From positions 49,086,177 to 49,150,176 of the forward strand of contig NW_026622863.1 of the NCBI RefSeq assembly GCF_023065955.2: a stretch of DNA of 64,000 nucleotides, in the 5' to 3' direction. Positions within the stretch are counted from its first letter, which is position 1, and each line of letters begins with the position of its first letter. The notes beneath the pieces are model-generated. The model had not been told where the DNA came from. It saw nothing but the letters and a program-made list of their open reading frames with translations, and searched no databases. Made by a program: the position numbers and the translations under genes. Shown piece by piece: positions 1 to 10,509 of this stretch. The stretch is from Ursus arctos. Its lineage: Eukaryota > Chordata > Mammalia > Carnivora > Ursidae.

Positions 1-469
1 GCCGGGTCAGGCCCCTCCTAACCTGCTCCTTCGTCTCCCACGGAGAAGAGCTTGGATTTTGTGGAGGGGGGAGGAGGACTGGGAGCTCTGGAGCGGGTTA
101 AACGTGGGAGGGAGTTCAAATGGGCTGTAACAGCCTGGCTGCTGGCAATGAACCCTAAGCATTAAATGGGATTAAGGGGAACTGAAAATATTTGAGACAC
201 ATTTCTCACATTCTTGGCTGGTGGAATGGTTGAGACTGATGAGAAGAGAGAGAAAAATGAATGCCAGAAAGGGTCAGGGCCGAGAAAACAAATCCTCCTT
301 AAAGAGACAGATCAGAGGGTTGGCCCGCTGCCTCTGCACTTGTGATTGGATCGGGTGGTTCTCCTGCAGGAACCCACCGGGAGCTTTAAAACCTTAATGC
401 TCCAGCCTCATCCCAGACCAATGCAGTCCTGTCTGCCGAGGGGAGGGACGACCAGGCATTGGGATCCTT

Positions 470-690
470 TTACAGAATATATATGCACTCCCCACAAAAA
501 AGAAATGGCAATTATGTGACATGATGGAGATGTTAGCTGAGACTCCAGTGGTAACCCTATTGCAACACTATATATGCAGCGCTGTGTGTATACACGTATG
601 TATCAAATCGACGTGTTGTACCGTAAACTTACACAATGTTAGATGTCAATTACATCTCAATGAAAAAAAAATTTAAATGTATTTTTATCA
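470..690 (+). mobile_element. L1 LINE 3' end fragment
   Basis: The text runs through an L1-like 3' tail (no protein coding) with the characteristic 'acaatgttagatgtcaatta' stretch, then 'catctcaatg' and an A-run at about 661-675. This is the usual end of older mammalian L1 elements. The 5' boundary is approximate. Confidence 0.6.
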
Positions 691-1223
691 AGAGCTGACC
701 GGATGTCAGGCCCCATTCCAACTGGGGCCACAATAAGGGGTGGGGGTGGGGGTGGATAAAGGATTAGCTTTTGTGGCAGGGCATTTTAGCGCCGGGAGAG
801 GAAGCACAGGGCAGGTCACGTGACCCACCAACCCAGCATTTACTTTGGTTGCCCCTCAAGTCCTGGTACACGATGCTAGCATTTTCTCTCTGCCCAGGTG
901 TTCACGATGACCCCTCTGTCTTGCCCTGACCAACCCTGGGTCAGGCTGCTGTCCTCCCCAACCCTCCAGGCCCCACACAGCCCCTCCCCCAACTGAAATG
1001 CTGGTCAGCTTCTCCTGAGACCTGCTGACCACAGGAGGACACATTTCCTGTCAAACCACGTTGGTTACTTACTTCCCCTCACACACCCCACTTCCCCTAC
1101 TACAAACCCCACTCGGCAGAGGAAAGCAATGCCCTTTTCTGTTTGATTTGGAGACATGTGCAGACCTCAGAGGTCAGAACAGCCTTCCCATGGCAATGGT
1201 CTTGTTTTTGTTTTTGTCTTTAA

Positions 1224-1306
1224 ACAGATTTTATTTTTAAGGAATCTCTCATCTCAACGTGGGGCTCGGACTTTCAACCCTGAGATCAAGAGTCACATGT
1301 TCTAAA
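1224..1306 (-). mobile_element. Old short CAN-SINE fragment
   Basis: It reads as the reverse complement of the short tRNA-derived SINE: T-rich start, 'ggaatctc', 'gtggggctcgga', then 'cctgagatcaagagtcacat'. It is diverged and truncated at the head. Confidence 0.55.
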
Positions 1307-1504
1307 ATGGTCTTTTTGAATACAATTTGAATAAAATTTCTCATCTCAGATTTTTTTTTTTTATTTGACATCTCCAGAAAGTTCTCATGCATTCTTCATT
1401 AGGTTAATTCCTAGATACCTTATAGGTTTTTTCACTCATGGGAAAGTTATCTGATTTTCTGTTAATTTCCTATTTATTATTGTTGGTATAGAAGAATGCT
1501 AGTG

Positions 1505-2205
1505 ATTTTTTTAATTGAGATGTAATTCACATACCATAACATCCGCCTTTTTGAAGGGTACAATTCAATGGCTTTTAGAATATTCACAAGGTTGTAAAAC
1601 TGACATCACTCACTGCAGAATATTTTGATCACCCAAAAAGAAAACTCCCTGCACACCCCCCCACACACACCTCCACCCCCTCCCCCCAGCCCCTGGCAAC
1701 CACTAATCTCTTTTCTGTCTCTGCGGATTTGTTCTGGACATTTCCTAGGGAGATGGAATCCTACAATATGTAGGCTTCTGTGTCTGGCTTATTTCAGTGA
1801 GCTTAATGTTTTCAAGTCTTAACGTTGCATCGCGGGTGAGCGCTTCATTCCTTGTTACAACGGAGTAATAGTCTCTTCTCCAAATATAGCACATTTCGCT
1901 TATCCATTCATCAGTAGATGGACATGTGGATTGTTTCCATTCTTTGCCTATTATAAATAACGCAGCTGGGACACCAGGGTGGCTCAGTCGGTGAAGCATC
2001 TGCCTTTGGCTCGGGTCATGATCCCAGGGTCCTGGCATCGAGTCCCCAGTTGGGCTCCTTGCTCCGCGGGGAGCCTACTTCTGCCTCTGCCCACTGCTCC
2101 CCCTGCTTGTACTCTCTCTCTCTCTGACAAATAAATAAAATCTTAAAAAAAAAAATAACGCTGCTATGAACCCGCATGTAGAAATATTTTTTAGGGTACC
2201 TGCTT
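1505..2205 (+). mobile_element. L1 LINE fragment, split by a SINE
   Basis: It contains typical mammalian L1 text: 'ccctggcaaccactaatctc', then 'ttctggacatttc', then 'tatccattcatcagtagatg' and 'ggattgtttccattctttg'. The L1 is interrupted at 1967-2155 by a SINE and resumes with 'ctgctatgaaccc'. Confidence 0.75.
1967..2155 (+). mobile_element. CAN-SINE (SINEC)
   Basis: It is a tRNA-Lys-derived SINE with a 'ggtggctcagtcggtgaagc' head, a CT-rich body and an 'aaataaataaaatc' plus poly-A tail. The flanks repeat 'aataacgc', a target-site duplication inside the L1. Confidence 0.9.
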
Positions 2206-2527
2206 TCAAGTCTTTGGGGTTTCAGTGGGAAGCAGGGGCCAATGGCTAGCCGTTTTCCTTGGCTTGCGGCCTCTTCCTAGAACCACTACAAACTCTGCTT
2301 CCCCACCTACCACTGATCTCCAAGCTCCTTCTAACGAGCACCCCTGCGATGACATCCGGCCCACCCAGACAATGCAGGACCATCTCCCCATCTCACGACC
2401 TTTTAATCACACTGGCAAAGTTCCTTTTGCCGCATAATAGAGCGTTCTTGGGCTCCAGGAATTAGGGTGTGGCTATAGAGGCTTTTCAAAGAGGGAGGCA
2501 GGAGGATTAGTCAATAGTAGGAGATAT

Positions 2528-2723
2528 TGGGGGCGCCTGGGTGGCACAGCGGTTAAGCATCTGCCTTCGGCTCAGGGCGTGATCCCGGCGTTCTGGGATC
2601 AAGCCCCACATCAGGCTCCTCCGCTAGGAGCCTGCTTCTTCCTCTCCCACTCCCCCTGCTTGTGCTCCCTCTCTCCCTGGCTGTCTCTCTCTCTGTCAAA
2701 TAAATAAATAAAATTAAAAAAAA
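2528..2723 (+). mobile_element. CAN-SINE, bear-type subfamily
   Basis: The head contains 'ggtggcacagcggttaagc' and the body has 'agggcgtgatcccggcgtt'. A perfect 15-base target-site duplication, aatagtaggagatat, lies at 2513-2527 and 2724-2738, so the insertion is young. Confidence 0.95.
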
Positions 2724-3102
2724 AATAGTAGGAGATATGAGGACAGAAGCAAGAGGTCAGAGGGGCATAAGGAAGCGACTGCAAGCCAAGCACTGCGGGA
2801 GGATTCTCGAAGCTGGGGAAGGCAACGAAATGAATTCTCCCCTGAACCCTTCAGGAAGAACACAACCCTGCTGAGACCTTGATTTCAGACTTCTGATCTT
2901 CAGAACTATAAGCAAATGCATTTGCATTATTTTTAAGCCCCTAACTTGCGATAATTTGTTACAGCCGCAAACAGTTACCAAGCTTGAGGGTGAATACCGT
3001 TGACAGGAGGTGGGAGGTCTGGAGAGGAAAGTGCATGGAATGATTTGTAATTGTGATCGTTTTAACACGGGGAAAGACCTGAGCTGCATCTAGGGTTTAG
3101 GG

Positions 3103-3501
3103 CTGTGCTGTCCAACATGGCAGCCGCTGGGCACACGTGCCCTCATTTACCTTTAAACTCACAGTCATTAAAAAGTCCATGGGGCGCCTGGGTGGCACAG
3201 CGGTTAAGCATCTGCCTTCAGCTCAGGGCGTGATCCCAGCGTTATGGGATCGAGCCCCACATCAGGCTCCTCCGCTATGAGCCTGCTTCTTCCTCTCCCA
3301 CTCCCCCTGCTTGTGTTCCCTCTCTCGCTGGCTGTCTCTATCTCTGTCGAATAAATAAATAAAATCTTAAAAAAAAAAAAAAAAGTAAAGTCCAGGGCCC
3401 GGGTGTAAGTGCTCAGTGGCTACACGTGCCCAGAGGCTGCCACATGGGAAAGCAAGGAGAGAGACCATTTCCACCCCTGCCGAACATTCTAATGGCCAGT
3501 G
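3103..3501 (+). mobile_element. hAT-like non-autonomous DNA element, split by SINE
   Basis: It starts 'gctgtccaacatgg' and ends with the inverted relation 'aacattctaatggccagtg', with 'gtggctacacgtgcc' internally. These ends match the copies at 22611-22933 and 28438-29103. A SINE occupies 3180-3386. The exact family name is not certain. Confidence 0.55.
3180..3386 (+). mobile_element. CAN-SINE, bear-type subfamily
   Basis: Head 'ggtggcacagcggttaagc' and tail 'ctgtcgaataaataaataaa' followed by poly-A. A short duplication (aaagtcca) flanks it. It is inserted in the hAT-like element. Confidence 0.93.
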
Positions 3502-3638
3502 TTTGTGGAGAGAATAAGACACAGAGTGTGTCATAGTATGTAAAGTTACAAGGCCAGCCTGAAGAAAGTAAGGGAGAGGGAAGGGAGAAGGAAGTTGGCA
3601 GGAAACACCTAAAGCTGACATATTTTAAGAGAAACAGA

Positions 3639-3810
3639 GGGGCACCTGGGTGGCTCAGTCTGCTTGCGGTTCTGGTCATGATCCCGGGTTGCTGGGATCG
3701 GATCCCACCCGGTGCCAGGACTCCCTGTTGAGCCTGCTTCTCCCTCCTCCTGCTTGTGCTCTCTCTCAAATAAATAACAATTTTTAAAAATGTCAACATT
3801 ATTTTTTTTT
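3639..3810 (+). mobile_element. CAN-SINE, shortened
   Basis: It begins 'gggcacctgggtggctcagt' with a deletion in the tRNA-like head and a short CT tract. The sequence 'gagaaacagag' flanks it on both sides as a target-site duplication. Confidence 0.88.
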
Positions 3811-3888
3811 AAAAGAGAGAGAAACAGAGTAGCCACCAGAAGAAATAAGACTGTATAAAAGATTTTACCTTTCATATCATCTATCCGG

Positions 3889-4083
3889 TCGGCAGCCTGG
3901 GTGGCTCAGTCGGTTGGGTGTCTTCTGCTCCTGTCATGATCCCCTGGGGTCCTGGATGGAGCCCCATTTGGGGCTCTGTGCTCAGTGGGGAGCCTGCTTC
4001 TCCCTCTGCCTCTGCCCCTCCCCCCAGCTTGTGCTCTCTCGCTGGCGCTCTATCTCAAATAAATAAACAAAAATCTTTAAAAA
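3889..4083 (+). mobile_element. CAN-SINE
   Basis: It has the 'gcctgggtggctcagtcggt' head, a CT-rich body and an 'aaataaataaacaaaaatc' tail. It is moderately diverged. Confidence 0.88.
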
Positions 4084-5206
4084 CCAAACCAAACCAAATC
4101 ATCTGTTGGGGATACGGTAGAATGATACGGGGTACGGGGGATACGGGAATAGCAGGGTAGGTGCTATGGACTGAATCGTGTCTTCTCCAAATTCGGACGC
4201 TGAAGCCTTGGCCCTCAGTGTGGCTGCATTTGGAGAGGGGGCTTTTAAGGAGGTGATTAAGGTTAGGTGAAGGTGTAGGGTGGGGCCCTGACCCCGCAGG
4301 GTTAGCTCCTTAGAAGCGGAGACACCGGATTGCTTTCTCTCTCTGCACAGGCAACCCTCCGACCCAATCATCCGCCGCACCCCACGCCCACTCTACTCAC
4401 TCATTGGCTGGGGCGGCCTAGGGGGCGTGGCCTCCATGCAAACTTCAGGGTGAATTTCAGCTGCTCAGGCCTTGGGGAGTGCGGCTCCCTGTGGCTGCAG
4501 ACAGACGACAGGGGCCTTCCTCAGCTGTCTACTGTAGCCCGTGGCGTGGCACCTGCAAACAAGGAGGGACGCCTGGGAGAACTTGGGAAGGCTGGTGCGG
4601 GAGACTTCAGTGCTGGCCTCCAAGTAGCTCCAGCTGTCCGCCTCCTAGCCCCGTGGCAGAATACCACCACCCCATCCTCCTGGAAGTTCAGCGGGCCCTA
4701 TGACTCGCTTTAGCCAGTGAAAAACAACAGAAGTGAGGTCCCATGGCCTTGGGGAAGAAGCATTTCAGGGCTGGGGGCAATCCTCCATCTTCCCTCACCA
4801 CAAGTGGTCCCAGGGGCAGAGCCTCGGGCAGCTTGGATCCCTTCCTTAGGTGGCTATGGTGAGCCGAGCTTCCTGCTGCCCCTGAATGAGCCCCTGAGAT
4901 TTGGAAGGTTGCATTTCTGCAGCAGAACCTTGCCCATCCTTATTAAACAACTGGTAGGCTCCAAATCTTAAAAAAAAAAAAAAAAAAAAAGGGAAAAAAA
5001 AGTTTCATAGTATCAAGAGCTCCTCACCAGACTCATAACATGGTAAATACTGTCGAGAGAAAAAGCAACTCATCTACCCTGGGGGCGGGTCTCTTGCAAA
5101 TATCCAGTAAAGTTTACTATGGATATCATTTAATGTTTGTGTCTCATCTCTGGTGGAAGTTTAAGAGTAAGGGATTGTCCTGTGATTGTCAGGAAAAGGA
5201 CTTCTT

Positions 5207-5418
5207 CTTTTTTTTTTTTTTTTTTTTTAAAGATTTTTATTTATTTATTCGACAGAGATAGAGACAGCCAGTGAGAGAGGGAACACAAGCAGGGGGAGTG
5301 GGAGAGGAAGAAGCAGGCTCATAGCAGCGGAGCCTGATGTGGGGCTCGATCCCATAACGCTGGGATCACGCTCTGAGCCAAAGGCAGACGCTTAACCGCT
5401 GTGCCACCCAGGCGCCCC
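5207..5418 (-). mobile_element. CAN-SINE, bear-type subfamily
   Basis: On the plus strand it runs from poly-T through 'tttatttattcgacagagat' to 'gtgccacccaggcgcccc'. A perfect 16-base duplication (caggaaaaggacttct) flanks it, indicating recent insertion. Confidence 0.95.
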
Positions 5419-5680
5419 AGGAAAAGGACTTCTAAGAGACTTCCAAAAGATTACTGCTAGGTAAGGAATAACCAGCACACACATTCCAGGGAGATTTCAG
5501 AGAAAGGTGGTGAATGAAGTCTGAGAGTCATCAGAGCCTTCTCTGCCTGCATCCCCAGAATCAGCTGAAAGACCAGTATAGGGGGCCGAGTGGTGGTCCC
5601 TCAAAATATATGGCCATGTTCTAACCCCCTGAAAGGTACTAAATGCTACTGCACTGTTCATTTTAAAAATGGTTAATTTG

Positions 5681-5835
5681 GGGGCGTTAACTGGGTGGCT
5701 CAGTCGGTCTAGCATTTGACTCTTGATCTCAGCTCAGGTCTTGATCTCAGGGTTGTGAGTTCAAGCCCTGCATTGGGCTCCATGCTGGGTGTGGAGCCTA
5801 CTTTAAAAAATATATATTTTTTTAATTTTTAAAAA
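5681..5835 (+). mobile_element. Short-type CAN-SINE
   Basis: The tRNA-like head is followed by 'gggttgtgagttcaagccc' and a short A/T tail without the long CT tract. 'aaaaatggttaattt' occurs on both flanks. Confidence 0.82.
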
Positions 5836-5861
5836 ATGGTTAATTTTATGTTATGTGAATT

Positions 5862-6330
5862 TCACCTCAATGAAATACATATGGGAAAGTGTTGGCAAAG
5901 ATATAGAGCAACCAGAACTCTCATTCACTGCTGGTGAGAACGAAAAATGGTACAACCGATCTGGAAGAGTGTGGCAGTTTCTTATAAAACTAAACATTCA
6001 TCCACCCTAGGACCTAGCAATCACACTCCTAGCTATTTACCCAAGAGAAATGAACATCTATGTTCACACAGAGGCCTCACGCAAACCTGTTCAGCTGCTG
6101 TATCCAGAACAGCCCCAAAGGGCCCCCAGGAGGTGAGCGAGTAAATAACTGTGGTCCTCCCATCCAGGGGCACAGTGCTGGTACCGACTGGGAGGGAACC
6201 TGAGGGAACTTTCTCTATGTTCATTGGGGTTTGGGGCACATAGATGGATGCATTTTTCAAAACTCCACAAGTGCACATGGAAATTCTGCGCATTTCATGA
6301 TTCGGAAATTGCACCTTGAAAAAAAAAAGG
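5862..6330 (-). mobile_element. L1 LINE fragment (reverse)
   Basis: It carries reverse-complement L1 phrases: 'ctcattcactgctggtgaga', 'cctagcaatcacactcctag' and 'ttacccaagagaaatgaaca'. Boundaries are approximate. Confidence 0.7.
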
Positions 6331-8170
6331 AATGTGAATCTTGAACTCTGGTTAATGATACGCATGCGGAAGGATTTGGGGAGCTGTGTTCTGAGGGATG
6401 GAGAGGGATGGGCAAATGGGTAAGCATCTGACAAAGCAAGTACGGTCACACGTTCACACCTGTAGAATCTGGGCAGAGGGTCGGGTCAAGTGCCTCAGGA
6501 CTCTGGCACGGGTGCCAATCCCCACGCCCCAGTCATCTTTGAAATTGGAAGGCTCTCCACATGGCTCTTGGCCTCACTCACCAGCTGATGCTCACTGGCC
6601 CCTTCTGTTCTCAGCTCCTTTTTCCCTCCAACAGGGACCCTCAGGGCGCCATCATCCAGCTCTATCCAGCCTCCACACAGAGCCCCAGTCCAGAGGGGCT
6701 TTTGGCCAGTTCCCAGACCACCTCGTCCTCCCAGTGCCATCTCAGCGAGGAACTGCCCTCCACTGGGCTGCTCAGACATCCTCTCCGACCCCTCTTCTCT
6801 GTCACCCCTCGTGTGTCACTGTACCAACTCCTCTCTACTGAGTCTCAGGTCCATTGGTTCCCCAGCCCCCCCCCTTGCTTTGTCATCCCACCAGGCTCCC
6901 TGTACCCCCATCTTGCCCTAGCCAATCCATTTCCCACAACTCCGCCGGAAGGAAGGTTCTAGCCTCCAGTCTGACGACCCAGCCACTGCCTTACGTGAAC
7001 ACAAACTCTCTAGGCTTTTCCCTGCGTCTGTAGCAATGAGGCTCTCCAGGACCTGCCGACCTCCTGGGTCCAGGTGCCAGCTCCTTTCCCCTCGCAGGTC
7101 TCTGCCCCAGCCAGTGGGTCGCCTCTGCTGGAGCCCAGGGCCGCCCACCAACGCCTGCTGGCTGAATCATCACTGTGGCTCTCACCCCCCGTGCCTCCCT
7201 GGCATTGCGAGCCACGCAGGTATTTGCGTGCTCAACCTCAGGACGCTGGATCTTTGATTACTCTAAGCACGGAACACGAGACTTCAGTGTCCCTCTTGCC
7301 GGCAACCAACGCGGGGAAGGCCAACGAGACCGGACAGAAGCGTGCTGAGGGGTTTCCAGGAAGTGTTCCCTTGTTCATGAGGAAGTCTAGGAGAGCTCCC
7401 TCCCTGCTTCTGCACTTGGGAGGGCAAGGAAGAGCTGCTCTCGCCATCGTGCAATCACGAGGGGACAACCAGCAGTAGGAAAGTTGGCCCAAATCCGTGT
7501 AGAGTTCACTCCAACTTGACCAACCCCTGGGACTGCCCTGCTGACCTTCCCAAGGTGCTGGGCTCCTGGCTGTTTAAGCCGGCGGAGTTGGGAGTTTTGA
7601 GTTGCAGGTGAAATCACGCAGATGAACTGGAAGAAATTCGAAGTCTGCATCCTGGCATGTTGACATCAACGTAGAGCTTACCAGCTTAGCCTGGCGGCCA
7701 GTGCAAGGACTCCATCCCCCTGACCTCACCACCTCCCAGAGGCCTCGCCTCCAACACCACGGCACGGCAGGGAATAGGTGTTTTAACACGGGAATTTTGA
7801 GGAGACACATTCAGTCCCTAGTGGTCAGGGCTCCTGTTTCTTCTCATCCCTTGCAGCCAGCCCAGTGCCCTGCTTGTTCACCACTGGCCCCTTCTGCGGG
7901 CTGTGCAGGGGTGGGGCCGCAGAGCTCACCGCTATAACTCGACGCTGACACTGGCCCAAAGCAGAGGGCTCGGGAACTGGGGGAGGCAGGTGCCAAGAGC
8001 TAAAGGAAAGCAAGGCTGTTTGGAGGCCCCAACCCCCCAGCGTCATCGTGAATGTCACCCAGGGGCCGGCCACCAGGAGAACAGATCTAGGTTTTGTCAC
8101 TCCCAGGGCGAGGGATGGTGGGAGCAGCACAGAGAGGCGAGACGGCAGGAGTTTTAAAATAACTGCATCC

Positions 8171-8176
8171 TTTAAT
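8171..8176 (-). terminator. ZC3H4: ZC3H4 polyadenylation signal (ATTAAA)
   Basis: The plus-strand TTTAAT reads ATTAAA on the gene strand. It lies about 2.33 kb past the stop codon. Cleavage would be expected roughly 10-30 bases further, near 8145-8160. Another ATTAAA near 8521 could serve as an alternative site. This site was chosen because recognisable 3' UTR-like AT-rich sequence stops here. Confidence 0.55.
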
Positions 8177-8306
8177 GGCAGTAATACAATTATTGGATTA
8201 AGAGACCACAGGAGAAAGGGCAGGTGACATTTCTGGAAGACAGATAAGGAGTACAAAAAGGGAGCTGGGACAGTCATGCGATGATCATTGTAAAAATACA
8301 GTACAT

Positions 8307-8314
8307 TATATACA
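8307..8314 (-). promoter_or_regulatory. Pumilio response element
   Basis: On the transcript strand this is UGUAUAUA, an exact match to the UGUANAUA consensus bound by PUM1/PUM2. It lies close to the predicted 3' end. Confidence 0.5.
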
Positions 8315-8347
8315 TATTTGCACCATCAACTCTCAACTCTGAAGTAG

Positions 8348-8355
8348 TATTTACA
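8348..8355 (-). promoter_or_regulatory. Pumilio response element
   Basis: The transcript strand reads UGUAAAUA, an exact UGUANAUA match, about 40 bases from the neighbouring element at 8307. Confidence 0.5.
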
Positions 8356-10315
8356 CTTTTGTTACAATCCTGGTTAGAGAACATTTTGTTTTTTAAAAGC
8401 TTGGCCTGATGGCAAATGAAAATTTCGGGGAATTCATAGTCCCATGAGGTTCTTAGGCTGAATATTCTGACAGGAGGGTTCCAGCTTCTATTTCATCCAC
8501 AGATTTCGGTTTTAAAAAAGTATTTAATTTTGCTTTTACAAAAGAAAATTCTCAAAGGAGGGAGAAAAAAAAAAAAAAAAAACCACAGCCACACTGTATA
8601 TTCTTACTTATTTTTACAAACACCAAGGGCTGCAGCCCTTTGCTTCAAGGCCAACACTGGTGGCTGAAGAAAAATCTCACTAATGATTGTTTAAAAACAA
8701 CAAAAACAAAAAAGACAAAGACAAACCAAACCAACCTGATCACGGCGCACTGACCCTGTGGGCTGCCTTCTCCCGCCCTAGCTTCCGGCCCCAAACTCAA
8801 GGACTGTTTTTTCTTTTTCCAGGGAGAGGGGTTTGGTATAGGAGCCTCATTCACCTCCCACCCCAAAGAGGTGGGAGGGGAAACCCTTTGGCTGGGTCAT
8901 CAGGTTTCCTCATTATTAGCAAGGAATAGGTGGGGCTCTTAAGCAAGGCAGGTGAGATGATGGGATGAGAAGAAAAGGCAAGAGACGGCCAGCATGTGTG
9001 GACACATAGCTGGGAAGGACCCCGAGCCACGCGCTGGTCTCTCCAGGCCACCTCCACAGGGTGGGCCTCCTCTGGAGCTTTGTGGACAGGGCTGGACCTC
9101 AGCCAGGGTCCTGGGGCAGGATGGGGGGGAGCCCAGTGCAGATGTCTCTGCTCCGATCCCAGCTCAGCCGGAGGACGGGAGCAGGATGCAGGTTTCTGGT
9201 TCCACACCCTCCCCCTGCAAGTGGGGGTCCTGCCGGGCCCTCTCCTGGAGAGGGCCTGGCAGCCCCCACCCCACCCTGGCTAGTCTCCTGCCCTTTCCTC
9301 AAGACCCCAAAATCCAACACTGTGACATGCCTCTGAACCCACGCACCTGTCAGCTGGGAAGAAAACCAAACACACCAAAACCACGGGCCCTAAGTTAGAC
9401 ACAGTGCAAGGAGGTTCGAAGCAAGCAGAGAGGAGAAACACTTTGCCAAGAACCACCCGGGTCTCCCTCCGTCGGGAGCCTGGTGGAGCGGCCACGCCAC
9501 GGATCCTTGAGCTATCCCCCGAGGGGCTGGGGCCAGCACACTGGGTGCTCTGGCCCCTGAGGACCAGGAAAGACCGCCAGCCTGAGGGGAGGAGGCGCGG
9601 CCGCGACAGGACAGGACAGGACAGGAGCTAATACTGACGGAAAACACATGGTCTGCGGAGGCTGCCTGCTGGAGGCAGTTTTTGGGGTATGCCGCCCCAC
9701 ACCAGCCCTGCCACCTCCAGGTCCATCTCTCACCCTGGAGTCTTCTGATGTGGGCGGAGGATGCGGGTCTGAGGACGAACTCTGGACGGAGGGCAGCAGG
9801 GAGGCCGGTGTGCGAATCCGCAGGAGACGGGAGCAGAAGGGACTCTGCTTCTCCCGGCCCAGGCAGCTTCCGAGGGCTCTCTGCCTTTCTTTCAAATTGT
9901 CTCCTTCCTTCGGTCCCTGAATTAGGTCGTCAGGGCCTGCCCACTGCAGAAGGGATGGGGTTCTAGAAGCGCCTGGACCTGCTTCCACGCAGGGCCTGCC
10001 CACTGTCTCGGCTTCATCTCTCCTCGCTCATATGGGGTGAGCAGCGTTCAGTGTCTTAGGACACCTGTTCCCTTTGTCCTCGGGGGTGGGCGGGGGGGCG
10101 GAGGAGGGGCCAAGCTTTGCCCAGAAAACCCACCAGACCCCCAGCCACCAGACTGGGGCTCCAGCCTTTAGAGAGTCCCTGATAACTGAGCCGGGCCAGA
10201 GGAAGTGCCAGCTGGGGCTGAGGCCCAGGGGACTCACAACTGTTCACGTGCAGAAGGTTTTCTTGGCGGGAGCCTGGGAGCCCCGCAGCACTGACCAGAA
10301 CGGACTGAAAATGGT

Positions 10316-10323
10316 TATATACA
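10316..10323 (-). promoter_or_regulatory. Pumilio response element
   Basis: The transcript strand reads UGUAUAUA, about 190 bases after the stop codon, in an AT-rich patch of the 3' UTR. Confidence 0.45.
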
Positions 10324-10509
10324 ATTTATATGTTGTAAAGAAAGTACTATTAAAAAAGAGAGAAAATGAGAGAGAGCGAGAAAGACATGAGAGGAAAAAA
10401 AAAAATCACCCGGAGCCCCCCTCCCCCCAAGTTCCCAACTCTGGTTGCTGCCCTTAAATATTGCCCTGGGAAGGGTGGGGTGCAGGGAGCGCTTGACTCC
10501 AGCTTAACA

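Larger units (their letters stand above)
1..8150. other. Intergenic region downstream of ZC3H4
   Basis: No coding exon could be supported here on either strand. The open frames are short, lack splice-consistent neighbours and mostly run through repeats. The contents are carnivore SINEs, L1 fragments and one hAT-like element, listed separately. The unique stretches 700-1220, 2210-2510, 4090-5190 and 6400-8150 show nothing I recognise beyond GC-rich non-repetitive DNA. In human the next gene on this side is TMEM160, and no sign of it is visible here. Confidence 0.7.
8155..10509 (-). other. ZC3H4: ZC3H4 3' untranslated region
   Basis: This follows the TAG stop at 10510-10512 without interruption. 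It is AT-rich near both ends, GC-rich in the middle and free of SINE insertions, unlike the DNA just beyond 8150. It contains three Pumilio-type elements, listed separately. The 3' boundary is inferred from the ATTAAA at 8171-8176, not proven. Confidence 0.65.

Noticed and set aside
1..8150. TMEM160 exons
   Set aside because: It would be expected on this side from human synteny, but no matching coding sequence or CpG island was found.
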